A stretch of DNA of 64,000 bases from positions 4,260,634 through 4,324,633 of the forward strand of contig OZ244043.1 in the NCBI GenBank assembly GCA_965215215.1, given 5' to 3'. Under the pieces are notes generated by a model. The model was not told the origin of the DNA. It saw only the letters and a program-made list of their open reading frames with translations, and did no database searches. Below, piece by piece: positions 56,368 through 64,000 of the stretch. The position numbers were made by a program, and so were the translations under genes. This DNA is from CALDTK01 sp965215215. GTDB taxonomy: Bacteria > Bacteroidota > Bacteroidia > Chitinophagales > Saprospiraceae. Position 1 is the stretch's first letter. Every line of letters begins with the position of its first letter.

Positions 56368-57660
56368 TCACTCCCGCCGCCGAATCGTAGGCAAATCCCG
56401 CACCACCATCTGTACGGTCGCCCCCACCCGCTCGTCCATCAACACGAGCTTGCCGTAGCGCATGCTCTCCAAGATGTGCGGCTGCGCGTGCCGAACCGTG
56501 ACCAACTCCAGACCCCGCTCGATCTCGGTCGTGAAATCGTCGGAGATCGCTTCCGCGAAACTCGCCACCCGGTCGTCGATATCGTTGACCGAGATCGAAA
56601 AGGAGATCGCCGAATTCTGCATCAGATTTACCTGCAGGCGGTGATCCGCGATCAGGTTAAAGAGTCGCTTCAGGTGATGCTCGGCTACGAACGAAAAGTC
56701 GCGCGTCGAGATTTGCAGCAGCGCCTGCTCCCGCTCCACCGCCACGATCGGCGGGTAACTCTCCCCGGCATCCGCTCCCACTTTGGTGCCCGGATCCGCC
56801 GGCTTGATGAAGCTCTTCACGAACAGCGGAATGCCCTTATTCTGAAGCGGTTTGATCGTTTTCGGGTGGATCACCTTCGCTCCGTAATAGGTCATTTCGA
56901 TCGCCTCGCGATACGAGAGGTTATCGATCTTCGTCGCATTATCGAAGTAGCGCGGGTCGGCGGTAAGTACGCCCGGAACATCCTTCCAGATGCTCATCGA
57001 CTCCGCCCCCAAACAGTAGCTCAGGATCGCGGCGGAGTAATCCGACCCTTCGCGCCCGAGCGTCGTCGTTTCGTTATCGGGCGTCGAGCCGATGAATCCC
57101 TGCGTGACCACGATTCCTCCCCCAGCTACAATCGGCTGCACCTGAGCGCGCACCTGCCGTTCGGTCACCTCCCAATTCACCCAGGCCTCCCGCCACAGGT
57201 CGTCCGTGCGGATCAGGCCACGCGCGTCCACCCACTGCGCCGGTAGCTCGGTGTGCTCGAGGTAAGCCGCCAGCAGGATGCTCGAAGCCACCTCCCCGAT
57301 GCTCACGATCTGGTCGTAGGCGTAGTCGTAAGACTGATCGAGCGGTACCTCGAGCAGCCATTCCACCTCCACGAAGGCATCGTTCAGGCGGTGAAACACC
57401 TCGTGTCCCTCCCCCAGCAGCTCCTGCGCGAGCAGGTAGTGCTGCTGCTTTACCTGCTCGAAAAGCGGTGTCGCGTCCTCCGTTTTGGCGTAAGCCTCCA
57501 CGACCTTCTCGAGTGCATCCGTCGTTTTGCCGATCGCGGAGACCACCACGGCGAGCGGTCCCTGCCGGTAGGTTCGCACGATGTGCGCCACGTTGCGGAT
57601 GCCGGCCGCGTCGCGCACCGAAGCGCCCCCAAATTTGTACACCTGCATCCCCTTGCTCAT
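56368..57660 (-). CDS. lysC: Aspartate kinase
   Basis: 430 residues. Phosphorylates aspartate, the first step to lysine, threonine and methionine. KFGGASVRDAAGIRN at the start is the kinase signature, and the C-terminal 140 or so residues carry paired ACT regulatory domains (QVNLMQNSAISFSISVNDID). ATG 57660 (MSKGMQVYKFGG) is chosen; the longer frame to 57729 would enter the lolD gene region. Its last 109 bp are duplicated at 52402-52510. Divergent from lolD across a short shared promoter region. Confidence 0.95.
   Translation of the reverse strand: MSKGMQVYKFGGASVRDAAGIRNVAHIVRTYRQGPLAVVVSAIGKTTDALEKVVEAYAKTEDATPLFEQVKQQHYLLAQELLGEGHEVFHRLNDAFVEVEWLLEVPLDQSYDYAYDQIVSIGEVASSILLAAYLEHTELPAQWVDARGLIRTDDLWREAWVNWEVTERQVRAQVQPIVAGGGIVVTQGFIGSTPDNETTTLGREGSDYSAAILSYCLGAESMSIWKDVPGVLTADPRYFDNATKIDNLSYREAIEMTYYGAKVIHPKTIKPLQNKGIPLFVKSFIKPADPGTKVGADAGESYPPIVAVEREQALLQISTRDFSFVAEHHLKRLFNLIADHRLQVNLMQNSAISFSISVNDIDDRVASFAEAISDDFTTEIERGLELVTVRHAQPHILESMRYGKLVLMDERVGATVQMVVRDLPTIRRRE
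56371..56479 (-). repeat. lysC 3' end, right direct repeat
   Basis: The intact copy of the repeat, 3969 bp from the left copy. It defines the right boundary of the AT-richer block holding the PQQ-like, lipase-like and lipoprotein genes. Confidence 0.85.
57482..57495 (+). repeat. GTTTTNGCGNAAGC motif copy
   Basis: GTTTTGGCGTAAGC inside lysC. Confidence 0.7.
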
Positions 57661-57671
57661 TCCTCGCGTGT

Positions 57672-57704
57672 TTGCGGCGCCGAATGTAAACCGGACTACT
57701 TTCG
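57672..57704 (+). promoter_or_regulatory. Predicted lolD promoter giving a nearly leaderless mRNA
   Basis: TTG (57672-57674), a 22-nt gap and TACTTTCG (57697-57704) match the Bacteroidota pattern. The GTG start of lolD begins only 5 bp after the box, so transcription would begin at or very near the start codon. Confidence 0.5.
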
Positions 57705-57709
57705 GGCCC

Positions 57710-58408
<699 letters not shown>

Positions 58409-59041
58409 AGCAGGCGATCGAGGTACGCACCGATCGCTTTTTCCGTGTCCGCATCGGCGAGCTGCCCCGATTCGTCGACGAGGGTGTGGACCAGGCTAAT
58501 GGGCAAACTCTGCGGGAGTACCACCGCGCCCACGCTGCCGAGGACCACGCTCAGGTGGTCGATCCCGCGCAAATTGCCCGCCCGCCCGGAGGCCGTACCG
58601 ACGAGTCCGATGAGCTTGCCGCCGAACAGCGTGGTGAGGTCGCGCACGCTCAGCGCGTCGATAAACAGCTTGAGCGCGCCCGGGTAGGAGCCGTTGTACT
58701 CGGGGAAGACGATGATCCAGCGGTCGGCGGCACGTAAGGTTTTCTCGGCTGCGTCGAGGAACGCACTCTCGGTCCCCTCCTCGTACATCCGCGGGTGGAG
58801 CACCGAGCCGGGCATCGCCTCCACGTCGATCAGGGAGCTCTCGACACCCGTGTTTGCTAGGTGTGCCCGAATGTGATCCACGAAAGCTCGGGTGGCGTTG
58901 CCGGCTCGATTACTACCCTGAATGACTGCGATCATAAACGTTGCGTTGGTTCAGCCAACAAGGGGTTGCGGGGAAAAGGTCGCTGCCCGCCGCCGCCGAA
59001 GGTCATTACTTTACGTCCGTAGTCAAAACGGATATCTGTAC

Positions 59042-59839
<798 letters not shown>

Positions 59840-59861
59840 CGTATCCAGTCCTTCTACTCTA

Positions 59862-60935
59862 CTACGCCCGCGGCGCAACCAAGCGCCGCGCGACCGTCAC
59901 GTGGAAGCAGGGCTGCCGCCACTCGCCGACTACCACCACCTGGCCCTCGTCCTCCAACTCGACGAGTACCCGACCCAGCAAGGCCAGCAGCTGATTCGGG
60001 TAGCGACGGGCCACCTCCCGCGCCCACGCCCGTTCGCGCTGGGCGAACTCGGTCGCGAGCCAAGCGCGCTCGCGGGCGGGGAGCCCCTCCGGCATCGCGT
60101 ACGTCTCGATGCCCGCCGCGCTCGCCGCCGCCGGGGCGTAACGGCGGTAGGCGAGGTCGAAGGTGGTCCCGAACTCGTGGCTCGAGGTCCCGCGCGTAGC
60201 ATTGCGGTTGCGCCGCCGCAGGGCCGCCTGATCTTTGGCGCTCCGGTAGGTACTCGAGACGGTCACGCGGAACGGGGGGAGCCCGCGCTCGGCCAGCGCC
60301 GCGGCGAAGCGTTCTTGGATCAGCTCCACCGCCGCGACGGCGTCGGGTGTGAGGAGCGCGGCATTCTTACGGATGATGTAATGGTCAGTCGTATCCGGCA
60401 TCTCGACCAGGGCACCCTCGGCGACGAGCGCGGCGCGGTTGAGACCCGGCTCGACGCCGAGGCGGCGCGCGTGCTCGAGGTGGCGGTCGTTGCGCGAGCG
60501 CCTCAACTCACGCTTGTCCGCGCGACTGAGGTGCGGGATCGCGAGGAAGCCGCTCTCGCGCGTAGCGAGGTGCGCGTCGAAGGCCGCCCGGGCTCCTGCG
60601 AGCTGCACGTCGGTGGCACCGGGCAGGAGGAAACCGCCGAGCGGGCGGGCGGGGGCCTCCGGGGCGAGGGCGAATCCGTCCGGGAGCACCACGTAGCTCG
60701 CGAGTGTATCGGCCATCCACGTGAAGTCCGCGCGTTGGCTCGATGAGTCGGCGGGCAGGTGGGCTACGAGACCCGTCCACACCGCGCGTGCATCGAGGCT
60801 ATCCGGCAGCACGCCTAGGACGCCTTCCGGCAAATGCGATTGGAGGGCTTCACCGTTCGGTAGGTAATCGGGGCGGACGAGAGCAACGGTGCAGAAAGTG
60901 GTGACACCGAGGAAGAAGGAGGAGATCAGGCGCAT
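59862..60935 (-). CDS. Exported DUF5715/VanY-like protein, possible peptidoglycan carboxypeptidase
   Basis: 357 residues from ATG 60935 (MRLISSFFLGVTTFCTVAL signal); an ATG at 61031 would put 32 unlike residues in front. The C-terminal half has TVSSTYRSAKDQAALRRRN followed by SSHEFGTTFDLAY, resembling the zinc-binding pattern S-x-H-x(3-5)-D of VanY/D-Ala-D-Ala carboxypeptidases, and a late WRQPCFHVTV could supply the second His. Function therefore probably cell-wall trimming, at moderate certainty. Confidence 0.65.
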   Translation of the reverse strand: MRLISSFFLGVTTFCTVALVRPDYLPNGEALQSHLPEGVLGVLPDSLDARAVWTGLVAHLPADSSSQRADFTWMADTLASYVVLPDGFALAPEAPARPLGGFLLPGATDVQLAGARAAFDAHLATRESGFLAIPHLSRADKRELRRSRNDRHLEHARRLGVEPGLNRAALVAEGALVEMPDTTDHYIIRKNAALLTPDAVAAVELIQERFAAALAERGLPPFRVTVSSTYRSAKDQAALRRRNRNATRGTSSHEFGTTFDLAYRRYAPAAASAAGIETYAMPEGLPARERAWLATEFAQRERAWAREVARRYPNQLLALLGRVLVELEDEGQVVVVGEWRQPCFHVTVARRLVAPRA

Positions 60936-61037
60936 GCAGGGGGTTACGCCGAGGGTAACGCCTCCCCACTCGATCGGCGTACCTACCCCACGCCGGGAGG
61001 TCGGCCAGATGTCCAGCGCCGCGGGTGACACTTCGGC

Positions 61038-61211
61038 TTAGGTAACTTTCCATAGCCGCACCAGATCCCCGCCCCTAGCCTCCATCGCTCCGATCGGTTG
61101 GAGCTCCAAGCCTGCCGCTTTACCGACGGCCTCTACCTTCGCGTAAGCCTCGAGATCCACCTCTAGCAACAGGCCACTATGTGTCTGCGGTGCCCACCGT
61201 GCCGTCTGCCT
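61038..61211 (-). pseudogene. C-terminal remnant of a gene truncated by the CRISPR array
   Basis: On the minus strand an open frame ends at TAA (61038-61040) and reads APQTHSGLLLEVDLEAY, then KAAGLELQPIGAMEARG and DLVRLWKV. PQTHSGLLLEV resembles the DPQTSGGLL block near the C-terminus of SelD/PurM-type (AIR synthase-related) proteins. Upstream it runs straight into the first repeat, where TGA follows at once. Family identity is tentative; the coding character looks real. Confidence 0.5.
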
Positions 61212-64000
61212 GTTTCAATTCCTATCGGCTGCGATTTTAAATTAATGGTAGCGACCTCGCGAGGCTAATGGGCGTAAAAAAGAACTTTCAATTCCTATCA
61301 GCTTCGAGTAATACCAGTTCGTAGCGGATAGCAACGCGCTGCTGTCCAATGTTTCAATTCCTATCAGCTGCGATTAATACGCGGAAATACCGGACGCGGC
61401 CGCGAACCCGCTCGCGCGTTTCAATTCCTATCAGCTGCGATTAATGGCTCTCCGTCGCCGATCGCAAGTCTGGTTTCTGAGGGTTTCAATTCCTATCAGC
61501 TGCGATTAATGGGATTTGTTTGCCCCCCACCCCGGGGGCGGCTAAGATGGAAGTTTCAATTCCTATCAGCTGCGATTAATGGCCGGTACGCCCCGTCCTG
61601 CCAGAGCCAATGCTCGCGTTTCAATTCCTATCAGCTGCGATTAATGGTTGCGTGTCGTAGTCCACCGCCGAACCCTTCGGTAGTTTCAATTCCTATCAGC
61701 TGCGATTAATGGCCAGCGCGGGGCGGTGGTGGACGGAGAGGAATTTACGTTTCAATTCCTATCAGCTGCGATTAATGGTTCTGCGTGGGGGAGAGGTCTA
61801 AGGAGGGGAAGGAGGTTTCAATTCCTATCAGCTGCGATTAATGGCGAAGGGTGGTTGAGTATACGAACATACTACACGTTGTTTCAATTCCTATCAGCTG
61901 CGATTAATGGCGAGCCCGCCGGGCCTTTCGTCGATGGCGCGAACGAGTTTCAATTCCTATCAGCTGCGATTAATGGCGTGAGCAGCAGGCGTCCTTTCTC
62001 CGTGACCTCGAGTTTCAATTCCTATCAGCTGCGATTAATGGTTTTTAAGGCGACCGCGGAGCGGCTGAGCTGATCGTGTTTCAATTCCTATCAGCTGCGA
62101 TTAATGGGGCGCTGGACCCACACAGTGAGCCCGCGGATCATTTGTTTCAATTCCTATCAGCTGCGATTAATGGAGGAGGAGGACCGCGGCCCAAGCGAGG
62201 GGTTTGGTAGTTTCAATTCCTATCAGCTGCGATTAATGGTTTGAGGGCGGCGATCAGCTCGGCCTTCGTGCTCGGTTTCAATTCCTATCAGCTGCGATTA
62301 ATGGTCGGCGACGTCTAGGAGGTCGCAGAATTTAATAAGGTTTCAATTCCTATCAGCTGCGATTAATGGTCGCCTCGGAGGTCGCGAAGTCCTCTACGGC
62401 ACCACGTTTCAACTCCTATCAGCTGCGATTAATGGGCTCGAGGTCGCTCGGATTCACCTCGATCCCCTCGGGTTTCAATTCCTATCAGCTGCGATTAATG
62501 GAGGCCACCGCGTTGTCGTCGTCGCGGCGTCGCCTGTGTTTCAATTCCTATCAGCTGCGATTAATGGCCCGCGGGCGTCGTGGTCGACGTAGACCACATC
62601 CACAGTTTCAATTCCTATCAGCTGCGATTAATGGGATCCCCTCGCCGGACTCGCAGGCCGTGGTCACGAAGGTGTTTCAATTCCTATCAGCTGCGATTAA
62701 TGGTGCGGCCGATGGTACTGCTGCCGCCGAGATCGTAGTGTTTCAATTCCTATCAGCTGCGATTAATGGGAGAGCATCACCACTGGCATGCTCTTCCACA
62801 CCGATGTTTCAATTCCTATCAGCTGCGATTAATGGGCTCCCGAGGGTCAGCGTGGAATACGATCGAGCGATGTTTCAATTCCTATCAGCTGCGATTAATG
62901 GCTCTGCGACGTCTAGGAGGTCGCAAAACCTGATCAGGTTTCAATTCCTATCAGCTGCGATTAATGGCGCTCAGCGGCTTACCCGTGATGAAGTCATTCA
63001 AGTGTTTCAATTCCTATCAGCTGCGATTAATGGAGGGGTACGCAAAGGAACCTCACCTGAGTACCAATGTTTCAATTCCTATCAGCTGCGATTAATGGTA
63101 GCCTTCGCCGCGTGCGCGGTGGACGGCCAGGCGCGTTTCAATTCCTATCAGCTGCGATTAATGGAATCTCTGTGTCGATAATCCGGGTTAGCGTATTGAG
63201 TTTCAATTCCTATCAGCTGCGATTAATGACCGTAATAAAAAAATAGATAATGGCAGGTAATACAGGTTTCAATTCCTATCAGCTGCGATTAATGGTTCGC
63301 CGCGGTCCCCTTTTTCGCCCTTTTCAGCGAGGTTTCAATTCCTATCAGCTGCGATTAATGGAGCAGCCACGCCATCGTTGTAAGTGTGGATATCAGCGTT
63401 TCAATTCCTATCAGCTGCGATTAATGGCGGATCGTCGAGAACGCAATCCTACCGGCCGCAGCGTTGTTTCAATTCCTATCAGCTGCGATTAATGGGTTCT
63501 TCGAGGAGGTAGGTTGGGTCGCCGATTCGGTGTTTCAATTCCTATCAGCTGCGATTAATGGCCCGCTCCCCGGTGGCGCCCCGCTCCCCGGTGGCGCGTT
63601 TCAATTCCTATCAGCTGCGATTAATGGCGAGGGGCAGCGACTCGCCCGGTTTTCGCAAAAACGGTTTCAATTCCTATCAGCTGCGATTAATGGCATACCT
63701 GTATTAATCCCGGCGGCCTCCCCGATTGTGTTTCAATTCCTATCAGCTGCGATTAATGGGTTTTTTTTGCGCCCCGTCTTTCGGGCTTTCCTAGGTTTCA
63801 ATTCCTATCAGCTGCGATTAATGGAAAGATAATACAGTTGTTGGGCCGAAAAACCACAGTTTCAATTCCTATCAGCTGCGATTAATGGGAAAATTCGGGG
63901 CCGGGGGGATACGCCTACTATCAGTTTCAATTCCTATCAGCTGCGATTAATGGGTTTCGGGCTGTTAGAAGGAAAGCGGTGGCCTTACTAGTTTCAATTC
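61212..64000 (-). CRISPR. CRISPR array, 43 visible repeat units, continuing past the right edge
   Basis: 30-bp repeats beginning GTTTCAATTCCTATCAGC and ending GATTAATGG occur every 64-70 bp, with spacers mostly 35-36 nt. The last unit (63991) is cut by the window edge. The reverse complement ends in AATTGAAAC, the usual 5'-handle end of type I/III crRNAs, so transcription is probably leftward. The three left-most units (61212, 61285, 61351) are degenerate (a 7-bp insertion in the first), as expected at the trailer end; the leader should lie right of 64000. Minor variants occur at 62406 and 63200. No cas gene is in the window. Confidence 0.97.

Noticed and set aside
61509..63832. Open frames of 60-271 codons across the repeat region with recurring FQFLSAAING or FNSYQLRLM
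   Set aside because: They are translations of the CRISPR repeat itself and change with spacer length; there is no gene.

Overview
The window looks like chromosomal DNA of a high-GC gliding member of the Bacteroidota, most likely near the Saprospiria/Lewinella group (inference). Evidence: gldA-gldF-gldG genes, type IX secretion (T9SS) cargo with type A and type B C-terminal sorting domains, a PorP/SprF-like protein, a PorE-like OmpA lipoprotein, a fused SecDF, and Bacteroidota-style promoters (TTG, about 20 nt, TAnnTTTG-like). Housekeeping genes are lysS, priA, secDF, leuS, lysC, lolD and parA, plus tRNA-Ala(GGC), tRNA-His(GTG) and tRNA-Ser(TGA).

Layout. 1-5 kb: truncated secreted GH13 enzyme, a lipoprotein, a small unknown gene, lysS. 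5.2-14.4 kb: a 3040-residue type B T9SS adhesin-like protein, abutted by a histone-deacetylase-like hydrolase. 15.3-18 kb: priA and tRNA-Ala. 18-20.4 kb: a decayed zone with a perfect 48-bp palindrome, an orphan HYR-repeat fragment, a lipoprotein gene broken by an in-frame TGA, and a 160-bp MITE-like element. 20.5-28.9 kb: a 2450-residue HYR/IgGFc-binding-like/Cys-module type B protein followed by PorP/SprF. 29-33.3 kb: a multidomain beta-helix (GH87-like) T9SS enzyme. 33.7-39.2 kb: gld ABC operon with DUF4340 and phospholipase C-like genes. 39.3-51.6 kb: small envelope proteins, kbp, secDF, a PorE-like protein, leuS, tRNAs. 51.7-56.4 kb: an AT-richer accessory block bounded by a direct repeat of the lysC 3' end. 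56.4-61 kb: lysC, lolD, an FMN reductase, parA, a peptidase-like gene. 61.2-64 kb: a CRISPR array of 43 visible repeat units running off the right edge, with no cas gene in view.

The strongest unexplained signal is a dispersed 14-bp motif, GTTTTNGCGNAAGC. It has 14 exact matches on both strands, almost all inside ordinary genes and in different reading frames, with three divergent close pairs. It is absent from the accessory block and from the CRISPR array. It behaves like a DNA-level signal such as an uptake sequence or a chromosome-organisation site. Other notable points are the lysC-repeat-bounded island, two CRISPR spacers matching the same protein-coding site in diverged form, and a spacer built of two perfect 18-mers.
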